A stretch of DNA of 64,000 nucleotides from Polynucleobacter rarus (GCF_003072505.1 NZ_NTGB01000001.1:257290-321289), one strand, 5' to 3'; numbered from the stretch's first letter, positions 43,658 to 52,722 are shown. The notes: a model not told the origin generated them from the sequence alone. Program-made: numbers and translations.

Positions 43658-45976
43658 GTGGGGGCAAGTCCGTCATCCACTATGATGAAAGATACATTGC
43701 TAAATATCCCTGATTCCAACGGGATTATTGCTGCAATGTTGGAGAAGTCTAGTAGGCATTTATTTGGACCGACTTCTGCACCCCTTCAACCCCCCAAACT
43801 TCAAGTAATCAGCATCGCGGATTTAACTGCGAAACTCAATTATTTGACTGCTGCTGAGTTAAAGCTGGTTAAAAAAGCATTTCATTTTTCTGATGAAGCC
43901 CATTTAGGTCAGTACCGTCAAAGTGGTGAGCCTTATATTACGCATCCATTAGCGGTCGCCGAACTTTGCGCAGAATGGAAGTTAGATGTTCATTCCATCG
44001 TTTCTGCATTACTTCATGATGTGATTGAAGACACGGGTCGAACCCATGCAGAGTTAATCGAAATCTTCGGTCCTAAAGTTGCTGAACTAGTAGACGGCCT
44101 AACCAAATTAGATAAACTTGAATTTCAAAGTCATGCTGAAGCCCAGGCTGAAAGCTTTCGTAAGATGTTTATGGCGATGGCCAAAGATATCCGAGTAATC
44201 CTCGTTAAACTCGCTGATAGAACTCATAATATGCGAACTTTAGGGTTCATGTCTCAGTCTAAAAGACACCGGATAGCAATTGAAACAAGTGAAATTTATG
44301 CTCCTATTGCGCATCGCTTGGGGCTAAATATGATTTACCGAGAACTTGAGGAATTGAGTTTTCACAATGCTTGGCCAATGCGCTCTGAGGTACTCAAAAA
44401 GGCAGTTAAAAAGGCACGTGGCAATCGTAAAGAGACCGTGAACAAGATTTTGGAAGATGTGCGTAAATGGTTTGATAAAGCTGGTCTTCAAATCGATATT
44501 TATGGACGTGAAAAAAGTCTTGCCAGTATTTATCATAAGATGAAATCAAAGCATTTGAGTTTTCAAGATGTTTTAGATGTTTATGGATTTCGGGTAATCG
44601 TTGCGACGAACGATGAATGTTATCGTGCGCTAGGTATTTTGCATGCCATGTTTAAGCCCATGCCCGGTAAGTTTAAGGATTACATTGCAATTCCAAAACT
44701 GAATGGTTATCAGTCTCTACATTCGACGATGGTCGGACCCTTTGGTATGCCAATTGAGTTTCAAATCCGTACCAAAATTATGAACCAAGTCGCAAATGCG
44801 GGTGTTGCTGCACATTGGGTTTATAAAGACGGCAAAGAAGAAATGTCTGAAGTCCAAAAGCGCGCTCATCAATGGCTTCAATCGTTAATTGATTTAGAAG
44901 ATGCGAGTCACGACTCTCAAGAGTTTTTAGAGCATGTGAAGATTGATCTCTTCCCTGACTCTGTTTATGTATTTACCCCCAAAGGTCATATTCGAGGATT
45001 ACCAAGGGGTTCCACTGCTCTTGATTTTGCATATTCTGTGCATAGTGATTTAGGCAATAATTGCGTAGCTGTCAAGGTGAATGGAAATCAATTACCTTTG
45101 CGTACGGAAATTAAAAATGGGGACATCATTGAAGTCATTACTGCCCCTTATTCACACCCTAATCCGACTTGGTTGACTTTTGTAAGGACTGGCCGTGCCC
45201 GCGCTGCAATTCGTCATGCATTAAAGACGAAGAGCCTTGGTGAGTCAATTCAATTGGGTGAAAGACTACTTTTACAAAGTTTGCGACATCAGGAGGTCGA
45301 TCTTGGTCTCATTTCTGCATTAATTTGGGAAAAAATTCTCCACTGGACGGGTGCCCGTAATCGTCACGAAATTTTGAGTGATATCGCCCTTGGTAGAAGA
45401 TCTGCACCAGTGCTGGCCAAGCGGATTGAGTTATTCGTCGAAGAAGAGGTCGGTAATCACCAACAATTACGCTTAGACAAGCAAGACTGGGATGAGAAAG
45501 AGCTAAGTGCCAAGCAAAATCATCCAGTGCTCGTAGTGGACGGATCTGAAGGAATGTCTGTGGCATATTCTACTTGTTGCCACCCAATTCCAGGGGATAC
45601 GATTATTGGTTATTTGGGTAAAGGTGAAGGTCTACATATTCATACGGATGACTGTAGTTATTTTAGAAAAGCGCATCGCAAAGACCCTGATAATTGGATT
45701 GAAATTAACTGGGCGCCTGAAGTCCATCGAGAGTTTGAAGTGCCTCTCAGAGTCGATGTGACTAATCGAAAAGGCGTCTTAGCTAAAGTCGCTAATAGCA
45801 TTACTACTGCAGATGCCAATATTAATCACGTTAGTATGGATGATAGCTTTTCAGAGTCTTCAGCAACCATCAAATTTGGAGTACAAATCAAGGACCGAGT
45901 CCATTTAGCCCGAGTCATCCGTACTCTAAGGCATAACTTAGATGTGGTGCGAGTGGCCAGAACAAAAAGCCATTAG
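43658..45976 (+). CDS. spoT: Bifunctional (p)ppGpp synthetase/hydrolase
   Basis: The 772-residue protein starts at GTG 43658 behind AGGAG. Domains in order are HD hydrolase with HDVIEDT and its flanking residues intact (about residues 90-190), synthetase with GKFKDYIAIPKLNGYQSLH (about 310-420), TGS, a helical part and a C-terminal ACT domain. An intact HD domain marks the bifunctional SpoT/Rel type, not the hydrolase-dead RelA. It balances ppGpp in starvation. It is last in yicC-gmk-rpoZ-spoT. Confidence 0.95.
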   Translation: MGASPSSTMMKDTLLNIPDSNGIIAAMLEKSSRHLFGPTSAPLQPPKLQVISIADLTAKLNYLTAAELKLVKKAFHFSDEAHLGQYRQSGEPYITHPLAVAELCAEWKLDVHSIVSALLHDVIEDTGRTHAELIEIFGPKVAELVDGLTKLDKLEFQSHAEAQAESFRKMFMAMAKDIRVILVKLADRTHNMRTLGFMSQSKRHRIAIETSEIYAPIAHRLGLNMIYRELEELSFHNAWPMRSEVLKKAVKKARGNRKETVNKILEDVRKWFDKAGLQIDIYGREKSLASIYHKMKSKHLSFQDVLDVYGFRVIVATNDECYRALGILHAMFKPMPGKFKDYIAIPKLNGYQSLHSTMVGPFGMPIEFQIRTKIMNQVANAGVAAHWVYKDGKEEMSEVQKRAHQWLQSLIDLEDASHDSQEFLEHVKIDLFPDSVYVFTPKGHIRGLPRGSTALDFAYSVHSDLGNNCVAVKVNGNQLPLRTEIKNGDIIEVITAPYSHPNPTWLTFVRTGRARAAIRHALKTKSLGESIQLGERLLLQSLRHQEVDLGLISALIWEKILHWTGARNRHEILSDIALGRRSAPVLAKRIELFVEEEVGNHQQLRLDKQDWDEKELSAKQNHPVLVVDGSEGMSVAYSTCCHPIPGDTIIGYLGKGEGLHIHTDDCSYFRKAHRKDPDNWIEINWAPEVHREFEVPLRVDVTNRKGVLAKVANSITTADANINHVSMDDSFSESSATIKFGVQIKDRVHLARVIRTLRHNLDVVRVARTKSH

Positions 45977-46464
45977 TACATAATCTCTACGTAAACCACA
46001 TCTAGAATCTCTAAAGTCTGCTGACCATCAGGGGTTTCTAAAACGATTTCGTCACCGATCCGTTTTTTTATCATTGCCCGAGCGATGGGAGAAATCCAAC
46101 TAATTAAGCCTTTTTCGATATTGATTTCATCAACACCAACGATGCGAATGGTTTTTTCCTGGCCATCTTCAATATTGCAATAAGTAATCGTGGCTCCAAA
46201 AAAGATTTGATCAGTACTTTCCCGAATAGCGGGATCTACAACTTCAGCAAATTCTAGCCGTTTATTTAAAAATCGAATTCTTTTGTCAATTTCTCTAAGG
46301 CGTTTTTTCCCGTATTGGTAATCCCCATTTTCAGAGCGATCCCCATTACTAGCAGCCCAATGAACAATTTTTACAATTTCAGGTCTTTCTATATTCAGCA
46401 AATGAAGTAATTCTTCACGAATTTTTTCGTATCCAAGCGGTGTAATGTAGTTTTTTGTTTCCAT
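45973..46464 (-). CDS. greB: Transcript cleavage factor GreB
   Basis: The 163-residue protein has the Gre coiled-coil start (ITPLGYEKIREELLHLL), GDRSENGDYQYGKKRLREIDKR, which holds the acidic loop tip, and the C-terminal FKBP-like part with GLISWISPIARAMIKK. The GreB form is indicated by KKRLREIDKRIRFL. Its stop overlaps the spoT stop from the other strand. A TATTAT hexamer seven bases before the ATG suggests a very short or absent leader. Confidence 0.92.
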   Translation of the reverse strand: METKNYITPLGYEKIREELLHLLNIERPEIVKIVHWAASNGDRSENGDYQYGKKRLREIDKRIRFLNKRLEFAEVVDPAIRESTDQIFFGATITYCNIEDGQEKTIRIVGVDEINIEKGLISWISPIARAMIKKRIGDEIVLETPDGQQTLEILDVVYVEIMY

Positions 46465-46470
46465 CTATGG

Positions 46471-46477
46471 CATAATA
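46471..46477. promoter_or_regulatory. Overlapping divergent -10 elements for greB and tRNA-Arg
   Basis: CATAATA reads CATAAT on the plus strand, ten bases before tRNA-Arg, and TATTAT on the minus strand, seven bases before greB. Both positions fit -10 hexamers. The -35 regions are not well defined, and the one for greB would lie in the tRNA. Confidence 0.35.
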
Positions 46478-46486
46478 GCAGGCTAC

Positions 46487-46563
46487 GCGGCTGTAGCTCA
46501 GCTGGATAGAGTACTTGGCTACGAACCAAGGGGTCGTGGGTTCGATTCCTGCCAGCCGCACCA
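46487..46563 (+). tRNA. tRNA-Arg, anticodon ACG
   Basis: A 77-base cloverleaf begins GCGGCTG and ends CAGCCGC-A-CCA with perfect acceptor pairing and encoded CCA. The anticodon loop CTACGAA gives ACG (arginine, CGN, with A34 normally edited to inosine). Followed eight bases later by a terminator. Confidence 0.96.
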
Positions 46564-46570
46564 TCAACTT

Positions 46571-46605
46571 AAAGGGTCTTGCATCACTGCAAGACCCTTT
46601 ATTTA
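46571..46605 (+). terminator. Terminator after tRNA-Arg
   Basis: AAAGGGTCTTGCA and TGCAAGACCCTTT form a perfect 13-pair stem around TCAC. The following TTTATTTAT is T-rich but interrupted. Confidence 0.8.
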
Positions 46606-46695
46606 TATGGGTTTGAAAGAATAATTCAGTATCTTGTGCTGGTTATTTAGTGAAATATCGCTTAAATATTGAATAATAAATTATCGTTAAATAAT

Positions 46696-47046
46696 TTATG
46701 GACTTGGCTTTGGCATGGTTAAATCACTGAGTTGGATCAAGGTTCGATAAAATTTGGGGGTGATTTCTAAGCAAACCACGCGATTATCATCATGGCCATC
46801 AATGAAAGTAATCCAACCAGACTTAAAAAGTTCACGTAAATAAGTTCTTACAGTATTTTCTGCGTAAGGGACTGAGTTGTAGATTTTTTTTAATGTGATC
46901 ACTTCATCTTTTGAAGTGAGTAAGATGATATGCATAAGTATTTCTATACTTGAAACTGATGAACTGACTGGAAAAGTTTGGTGAAAAATCCGAATAGATT
47001 CAATAAGAGTTTTAGTATGTAAATTTATGTAGTATTGATTAGGCAT
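46696..47046 (-). CDS. Small winged-helix (MarR-like) DNA-binding protein
   Basis: The 116-residue protein has a probable winged helix: SSIEILMHIILLTSKDEVITLKKIYN, then YAENTVRTYLRELFKSGW (recognition helix) and a wing ITFIDGHDDNRVVCLEITPKF. No ligand domain is present. It has no clear ribosome site. The long AT-rich upstream region holds an imperfect direct repeat at 47138-47232 that could be its own operator. The target genes are unknown. Confidence 0.65.
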   Translation of the reverse strand: MPNQYYINLHTKTLIESIRIFHQTFPVSSSVSSIEILMHIILLTSKDEVITLKKIYNSVPYAENTVRTYLRELFKSGWITFIDGHDDNRVVCLEITPKFYRTLIQLSDLTMPKPSP

Positions 47047-47576
47047 AAGATATTAATGTTCTTTTAATCATCATATCTGCGAAATTACAATATAAATAAA
47101 TTTTATATTCAACTTTTGAAGTTATATTTTTGAGGTAAGGGATTTCCTCAATTGTAAAAAATGATTTACTTCTAAAATCAATATCCAATATGAAGGATTC
47201 CTCAATTAGAAATTACTTCTTTGCTTGATATCCTATATTAATAAAGAGTTTTTTGAGGATCATCAGGTCGAATAAATACTAAAAAAAATACTTTATTCAT
47301 TAATTACCTTAAATCTAAAAAAAAATAATTTGATGAATTTGTAAATTTAGCCGTAGTAATTGAAGTTAATTCACATTCAATTTTTTGTGTATTTATTTTT
47401 GACTAAAAATGAAGCAGCCTGTAAAGCCCTTAAGGATATTTTCAAGCGTCTATAGCCACCACACTTGTTCTTTAAAAGCGGTGCGGTGACGGTTTAATTA
47501 AAAAGTAGGAGAAGTCTGACAAATAATCAGACCTCTGTAGGATGAATATTAGGTAGATTGATATTTTTGGAACGAA
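47047..47576. other. AT-rich gap with direct repeats and hairpins
   Basis: About 530 bases have no convincing gene. Two copies of an imperfect repeat beginning GATTCCTCAATT and containing TTACTTCT and ATATCC lie at 47138-47186 and 47193-47232. A third TTTTTGAGGATCATCAG-like element follows near 47250. A hairpin with CACCACAC and GTGCGGTG arms lies at about 47457-47493, and a GTCTGA/TCAGAC hairpin at about 47515-47533. Confidence 0.5.
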
Positions 47577-47879
47577 ATGTTAAAACCTATGCCAACCCGA
47601 AGAACAACAGCTCAAATTAGTGCCCATCTATTATCCCGTTTAAAAGATGTGGCAAAAGAAAGAAATCTTCCTTTGTATGCTTTATTGGATGAGGTAGTGA
47701 GTGATTATTTGAAAATTTACACTCAAAATCAAAGTAATCAGCCCTCTTATAAAAACTCAAAAAGTAGACCTGCCATTCATCAGTTATTAGACTTAAAACC
47801 ACTAACAGGTAAAAATAAATGGTTTACTACTGGAATTGGAGCGGTAGGTTGGGCTTTATATACCTTGTTGGTTGATTGA
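47577..47879 (+). CDS. Ribbon-helix-helix-like protein with a hydrophobic C-terminal tail
   Basis: The 100-residue protein starts with a basic segment RRTTAQISAHLLSRLKDVAK and NLPLYALLDEVVSDYL, resembling a CopG/Arc ribbon-helix-helix. A Ser/Asn-rich linker (52-66) follows, and the end (about 84-99, TTGIGAVGWALYTLLV) is hydrophobic enough to enter a membrane. GGAAC lies before the ATG at 47577; the Met at residue 5 is an alternative. No toxin partner is adjacent. The family is not recognised beyond the fold. Confidence 0.5.
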   Translation: MLKPMPTRRTTAQISAHLLSRLKDVAKERNLPLYALLDEVVSDYLKIYTQNQSNQPSYKNSKSRPAIHQLLDLKPLTGKNKWFTTGIGAVGWALYTLLVD

Positions 47880-47996
47880 CCAAGAGGATTTCCTAAAAAC
47901 CATAAGGAAGTGGAGAGCAGGCCACCACTTCCCTTGGTTCAATCATTGAAAAATACTAATCAAAAATCAAGTCAAGAATTTAATTAAAGAAACATT

Positions 47997-50063
47997 TTAT
48001 CCAGCTGATTCAGATATTTCAAAGGATTCTTGTATTGGTGGAGCATTCAAAATTGTTACTTGCTCCCCAAGTTGTAAATACAAATTCAATATCTTGACCT
48101 GCTTGGTGTAATGTAAAAATTGAGGAACTTGAGAAACTTGTTCAGTATTTTCAATAGAGTCCAGCGCTGAGGGATACAAATTAGCACATAACTCCAACCA
48201 TAATGACCAGGCTGCTGCACTAATTTCACGGTATGCTTCAAACTGTTTTCGTGTATGAGGGATTTCCTTTATAAGTTGAGTGACAAAAGTTTTTAACTCA
48301 TTCTCACCTTCATCACTGCCATCCATCATTTTTTCAAGATAGTCTGAAAATTCTAAACGATGTAAATATTGGTTCCTGAAGGAAACACTTAACTTGTTCT
48401 CAATAAAATAATATAACCAATGGACTGATTCATTGAATGCATCTAATTCTCGTGGGGTATTGTGCAGTAAAGAAATAAGGATATTGGATTCAATTGAGGG
48501 ATGGGCATTGATAATCGCAATCTTACAAAATTCATAATCTTTTACTTTATCAGGGACAAAATTCCAAATTTTAGGTTTAGAACTTTGGATTGCGATCGAA
48601 TGGTAATTGATCGAAGAAGAACCACTTTTTACTTGTAAATTTTTTAAACGACGTATCGCCAGAATAATCAAATCTTGTGAGATGAAATGGTTCGGAATTT
48701 CATCTAATTGAATGCCATTAGCTTTAAATCCATCAAAAACTAACTCTTTAGTTAAAAAGGATTTAGGCAGCAACGTTAATGTTTGTGGATGTTTTAGGTA
48801 TGAATTTCTGATAGTACGATGTTTTAAAAGCTCATCAATCAGCTCGATTGGTGAAAATCGTAAGTTTTCTATATGCCTAAGAATAAAGCGCTTACAGATG
48901 TCGAAGGATTTAAATTCATCTGGAATGTATTTAAATTCACTAGGATTTTTTTTAATAAAAGTTTTAATTAAACGCTCAGTAATCAATTCATTTGGCACAA
49001 ACTCCAAAAATGGATTTGGTGTATTCGATTGTTTAATTACTTTATTCACTAAAGATTTATTAATAAAATGCTTAGGGACAAACGCAAGAAGACTTTCGTT
49101 CAGACTAAGAGCTTCTTTACATAACTCGAGTGTTTTGAAATCGCTGGGGATAAATTGCAAAGCCGCTGGATATTGATTACAAAAATCCTGGCTTAGAATT
49201 TTTTTGGGGATGTATCTAAATTGATTAATATCTAGTTGCAGTGCAAATTCACAAATGATTAAAGTTCGAAGGGCCGTCGGGATATCTTTTAAAGAAATAG
49301 CATTCGCGTCAGTTGTAAGTGAGGCAAGACAGATATCTTCGGTTAATAGTTTGGGGTCAATTTTTTGGTAAATCTCCTTACCACTTATTTGGCATGCATC
49401 TTCCAAAAATGTATCTGATTTAATCGAGTCTGGTATTAAATCAAAGGGGATCATTTGCATCTGAAATCCAGCGGCATATATTTCAGGAGTCAAATAATGT
49501 CCTGGAATATCTTGGATTGCTCCATCCTCACTGAGGAAAAATAGGACGAGTGCTTGGGCTGACGGTGAGCTAGGTAAAAAGTGCTGTGAAGTTAAAACCT
49601 CAAGCACATCTGATGGAAGCAGTTCTGGAATGATTTTGGTATTTTCTAAAAAGCCACCGCGTTCAGAGGCTAATAATAAATCATATTCAAGATTGGACCA
49701 GTCTATATCTACATGGTTTATTTCGCGATTGCGGGGGATATCTTTGATCAGATAATCTTGAATTCCCCAGCCAATATAGGAACTTGGATAAAAACGTTGA
49801 TTTTTGTACCGAACCGCTTTTGCATAAGTACATTTTTCAACAAACCAAATTAGGTCAAAGTTATAGCTGGGAAATTTATTTGATAACTCGCTGAGCTCTT
49901 GCATGGCAGAGCGATTCTCGATGAGGAACTCAAAACGTAGATGGTCACCTACTTTACAAATATCATGAGGATCAAGACCTAACTCATCAATAATAAAATT
50001 AGTAATAACACGATGTTGTTTTCCAGGTGAAACGATAAGACGATTAAAAAAAGTTACAGACAT
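47997..50063 (-). CDS. 688-residue helical solenoid repeat protein (DUF4116-like repeats)
   Basis: No characterised family is certain. From about residue 155 to 530 the protein is built of roughly 12-13 units of 22-28 residues. Each has the pattern (I/V)P-x2-(F/L)-x5-(I/L)C-x2-A followed by a loop and a hydrophobic-aromatic close, as in IPSDFKTLELCKEALSLN and VPNELITERLIKTFIKKN. This recalls DUF4116 repeats. The N-terminal 130 residues (GDHLRFEFLIENRS, FDLIWFVEKCTYAKAVRY) may be a YubB/Api92-like ferredoxin-fold domain. The end is acidic. The gene has TGGAG before its ATG and follows a small gene by 41 bases. No signal peptide; its role is unknown. Confidence 0.65.
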   Translation of the reverse strand: MSVTFFNRLIVSPGKQHRVITNFIIDELGLDPHDICKVGDHLRFEFLIENRSAMQELSELSNKFPSYNFDLIWFVEKCTYAKAVRYKNQRFYPSSYIGWGIQDYLIKDIPRNREINHVDIDWSNLEYDLLLASERGGFLENTKIIPELLPSDVLEVLTSQHFLPSSPSAQALVLFFLSEDGAIQDIPGHYLTPEIYAAGFQMQMIPFDLIPDSIKSDTFLEDACQISGKEIYQKIDPKLLTEDICLASLTTDANAISLKDIPTALRTLIICEFALQLDINQFRYIPKKILSQDFCNQYPAALQFIPSDFKTLELCKEALSLNESLLAFVPKHFINKSLVNKVIKQSNTPNPFLEFVPNELITERLIKTFIKKNPSEFKYIPDEFKSFDICKRFILRHIENLRFSPIELIDELLKHRTIRNSYLKHPQTLTLLPKSFLTKELVFDGFKANGIQLDEIPNHFISQDLIILAIRRLKNLQVKSGSSSINYHSIAIQSSKPKIWNFVPDKVKDYEFCKIAIINAHPSIESNILISLLHNTPRELDAFNESVHWLYYFIENKLSVSFRNQYLHRLEFSDYLEKMMDGSDEGENELKTFVTQLIKEIPHTRKQFEAYREISAAAWSLWLELCANLYPSALDSIENTEQVSQVPQFLHYTKQVKILNLYLQLGEQVTILNAPPIQESFEISESAG

Positions 50064-50104
50064 AATTACTCCAGTGGCTTGCGCCTATCTAAGTTAATAA
50101 AAAA

Positions 50105-50431
50105 TCAAACTAGCCAATTTAATGACAATAGTTCGACAAGATTTGAGTGGGTAATACGCTCTATGAAGTGTGAGTTAATTGAAAAAGTGAATTCCGGGGA
50201 AGGAATAAATTGCTGACCATCAAAGTAAAAATAATATCGATCCTCTTTAAGAATATCGGCAAGTCGCTCTAAAAGTAGGATTGACTTTTGTGCAAATAAA
50301 CTAATGAGGTGAGATAGATCATCTATTTTTTCTCTGACAAAGTGACGAAATTGGTTCTCTAAACTGGTATGAGAAATAATTGTCTCGACGGTCGAAACGG
50401 CTAGATACATTAATAAAAAACTGCTTAACAA
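50105..50431 (-). CDS. Small hypothetical protein upstream of the solenoid gene
   Basis: The 108-residue protein starts at TTG 50431 behind a good AGGAG six bases upstream; a Met lies at residue 8. The first 17 residues are hydrophobic (SSFLLMYLAVSTV), a possible signal anchor, followed by helices (FRHFVREKIDDLSHLISLFAQKSILLLERLADIL) and an aromatic part YYFYFDGQQF. It is co-directional with the solenoid gene and 41 bases from it, so they are probably one operon. No family is recognised. Confidence 0.5.
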   Translation of the reverse strand: MLSSFLLMYLAVSTVETIISHTSLENQFRHFVREKIDDLSHLISLFAQKSILLLERLADILKEDRYYFYFDGQQFIPSPEFTFSINSHFIERITHSNLVELLSLNWLV

Positions 50432-50570
50432 ATTTGCTCCTTTCGATGCTATTTGGATATGGATGGTTGATATTCATTCGCATTAAAAATTCCTTAAATT
50501 AATTAAAAAAATAATCTGCCTCAATAGATCTCCTTTGATCAAATCGGATTAGTAGGATCAGTCAAGAGCT

Positions 50571-50816
50571 ATGACACAGATATACAAATTACTACTTGTT
50601 ACGAACTGGATTACTGACTTCAGTTCGAATAACCATTCTAGGAAACATCAATCCCTAATTAAAATCAGTCTATTTTTGGTAGGCGAGAAAATCGATCCTG
50701 TCCTTGATAAATATTTCAGATTCTTCAAAGTCTTACCCGTTAAAGCACAAAAGAGATGCTTTAAAAATATCAATAAGTTGGTTAATAAAAAGTTGCTATA
50801 TAAAAATCGTTTGTAA
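50571..50816 (+). CDS. Hypothetical basic protein, 81 residues
   Basis: The protein is Lys-rich (KAQKRCFKNINKLVNKKLLYK) with no recognised family, signal or membrane segment. The ribosome site (AAGAG) is weak. It is divergent from the gene at 50105-50431. It may be real or a chance open frame in AT-rich DNA. Confidence 0.3.
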   Translation: MTQIYKLLLVTNWITDFSSNNHSRKHQSLIKISLFLVGEKIDPVLDKYFRFFKVLPVKAQKRCFKNINKLVNKKLLYKNRL

Positions 50817-51142
50817 GATAAACATCTGCTTTATTTAAAAAAAAGGACAGCTTGTTGAGAATTAATTTCATCATGACAATCAATAAATTTATGGAGTATT
50901 TCAAATTCACTATTAGAAAGAGTGAACGAAAAAGAGTTTAATCAGAAATTACCCAAGCGCATTGCAAGACATCAATCTTTTTTGGTAGTGTAGATACCGA
51001 GAGTCTCTGCGCAGTTTAAAAGTGGCTTCAGCTCAGAAAATGCAGAGGGTGTTGTTAGATAGATAATGCTTTTTGGGAGGCAAAAAAATCCCCGCCTCAT
51101 GGGGCGGGGATGGTGTTCAGACTTATTAAAAAAATTGTAGGA
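50817..51142. other. Gap with no supported gene, ending in a terminator
   Basis: About 330 bases between the hypothetical gene and the Bug receptor stop. A 22-codon frame at about 50874-50942 (MTINKFMEYFKFTIRKSERK) has no recognised relative. The only firm element is the terminator at 51081-51111. Confidence 0.5.
51081..51111 (-). terminator. Intrinsic terminator of the Bug receptor gene
   Basis: ATCCCCGCC and GGCGGGGAT pair over nine bases around TCATGG. On the minus strand the stem is followed by seven T (AAAAAAA at 51082-51088 on the plus strand overlaps its edge). It lies about 30 bases after the stop at 51143. Confidence 0.85.
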
Positions 51143-52114
51143 CTAATTTGTTTCTTTGATTTTATTGTCGATAATAAACTTACCCCAAGTATCCATTTGC
51201 TTATCTAAGAAGGGGTTAAATACTTCTGGACCGCCGGCAACGATATCAATACCTTGATCGTCTAGTTTTTTAGCAATGTCCGGACGTTTTAAAACAGCAA
51301 CCATCGCAGCATTCATTTTTTGTACAATATCCTTTGGTATTTTGGCTGGAGCAATAACACCCCACCAAGCTGGAGCATCAAAGCCTGGGAAGCCACTTTC
51401 AGCAATAGTGGGTACGTTTGGTAACTCTGGTGTTCGTTTAGGGCTTGTGACCGCAAGAGGTACGACTCGATTGGAGTCAACATGCGGTTTAATTAAATAC
51501 AAGGAACCTACTGCAAGTTGCACATGACCAGCTAGAGCATCAGCCATCATTGGACCACCGCCGCGATAAGGAACATGGGTCCATTCAAATTTTGACTTTT
51601 GAGCAAGACTAGCCATGGCTAAGTGACCAAGACTGCCGGTACCGATAGAGCCGTAATTGGATGGTTTACCGGCTTTTGAGTCATCGACTAATTGTTTAAA
51701 AGTAGTGATTCCAGATGCTTTACTAGCAGCAATCAACATTGGAGAGGTACCAATTAAGGTTACATGTGCGAGATCTTTTTTGGTGTCATAAGGTAGTTTT
51801 TCTTTTAATGCTTGATTGACACCGTGTGTGTCAAAGACCACGCCAAAAGTATAACCATCGGGTTCTGCATTACTCACAGCAGCTGTACCGATAACACCTG
51901 AAGCGCCTCCAATATTTTCAACAATCACATTTTGCTTCAGTTGTTCTTGTAGGGCAGGAGCAATGACACGTGCAACAGCATCCACAGAGCCCCCAGGTGG
52001 AAAAACGGCAATGAGGCGAACAGTTTTCTTGGCAGGCCACTCTTGGGCAAAAGATTGCACGTACAGCATAGAACAGAGAAGACCAATGGTTGCTACAAAA
52101 AGCTTCTTCAACAT
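51143..52114 (-). CDS. Bug/TctC family periplasmic substrate-binding protein
   Basis: The 323-residue protein has a signal peptide ending near SFAQE and the family motifs VRLIAVFPPGGSVDAVARV, GGASGVIGTAAVSNAEPDGYT, THVPYRGGGPMMADALAGH and APAWWGVIAPAKIP. The third Bug receptor in the window, again without a TctAB pair nearby. It lies about 57 bases after the DUF2878 gene and ends at a strong terminator, so it could be read from the photolyase cluster or have its own promoter. The ligand is unknown. Confidence 0.87.
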   Translation of the reverse strand: MLKKLFVATIGLLCSMLYVQSFAQEWPAKKTVRLIAVFPPGGSVDAVARVIAPALQEQLKQNVIVENIGGASGVIGTAAVSNAEPDGYTFGVVFDTHGVNQALKEKLPYDTKKDLAHVTLIGTSPMLIAASKASGITTFKQLVDDSKAGKPSNYGSIGTGSLGHLAMASLAQKSKFEWTHVPYRGGGPMMADALAGHVQLAVGSLYLIKPHVDSNRVVPLAVTSPKRTPELPNVPTIAESGFPGFDAPAWWGVIAPAKIPKDIVQKMNAAMVAVLKRPDIAKKLDDQGIDIVAGGPEVFNPFLDKQMDTWGKFIIDNKIKETN

Positions 52115-52171
52115 AAGAGCTCCAATTTAGGGAAGCAATACGGAATCATTGAATGCCTACGCAGAGCGTAT

Positions 52172-52714
52172 TCAGTGAGGAAGTATTGTTTCGGGTTGAT
52201 GAAAAGAGTTAAAACGAAATGATAACTTTAACATTATGGGCATTGAGATTAACCACAATATACCTACTAAAAATAAGCCAAGACTAGTTATGGGTTCGAT
52301 TGCGCCGAATTGTGAACCAGAATAATATGCGATGGGTCCAAAAATACCACCAAGAACAGCTGCTAACAGATATTTCTTCTTTAGCCAAGAAAAAGAAGCA
52401 CCAAAGGAACTGGCAAACGCTGCCCACAGAATTGTCATCCACCAAGGTTGGTAAAGATTAAAGGGGTAAGAGTTGAGGTTTTTAAATACAACAAACGAAT
52501 GCTGTAATAAGATCGTGTCGACTAAAAACCCGAGGAGTAAGCAAGCCAAAATAAACAAGGTAAGTCCTTTTTTATCTTGACTCCAAATATAAATGCAGCT
52601 CACATAAAGCAAGCCCGCAATACAAGGCAAGTACCAAATTTCACTTGCAGCGCCATAGGCACATGCAAACCAGACGATTTGAAAGCCAACAATACTAAGA
52701 ATCGTTTTTAACAA
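52172..52714 (-). CDS. DUF2878 family membrane protein
   Basis: The 180-residue protein has about six hydrophobic segments and the DUF2878 features QIVWFACAYGA at the start, GFLVDTILLQHSFVVF and YQPWWMTILWAAFASSF. Genes of this family are often found with DUF3833, photolyase and SDR genes in light-stress clusters (as in ChrR/LitR regulons), which is the arrangement here. It starts eight bases after DUF3833. Function unknown, possibly in envelope lipid protection. Confidence 0.8.
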   Translation of the reverse strand: MLKTILSIVGFQIVWFACAYGAASEIWYLPCIAGLLYVSCIYIWSQDKKGLTLFILACLLLGFLVDTILLQHSFVVFKNLNSYPFNLYQPWWMTILWAAFASSFGASFSWLKKKYLLAAVLGGIFGPIAYYSGSQFGAIEPITSLGLFLVGILWLISMPIMLKLSFRFNSFHQPETILPH

Positions 52715-52722
52715 AGGAAGCC

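Noticed and set aside
46500..50900. Possibility that the AT-rich patch is a prophage or integrated plasmid
   Set aside because: There is a tRNA at its edge, but no integrase, phage structural gene, replication gene or repeated tRNA end was found.
50874..50942. 22-codon frame MTINKFMEYFKFTIRKSERK in the gap before the Bug receptor
   Set aside because: No ribosome site or relative could be recognised; too short to support as a gene.
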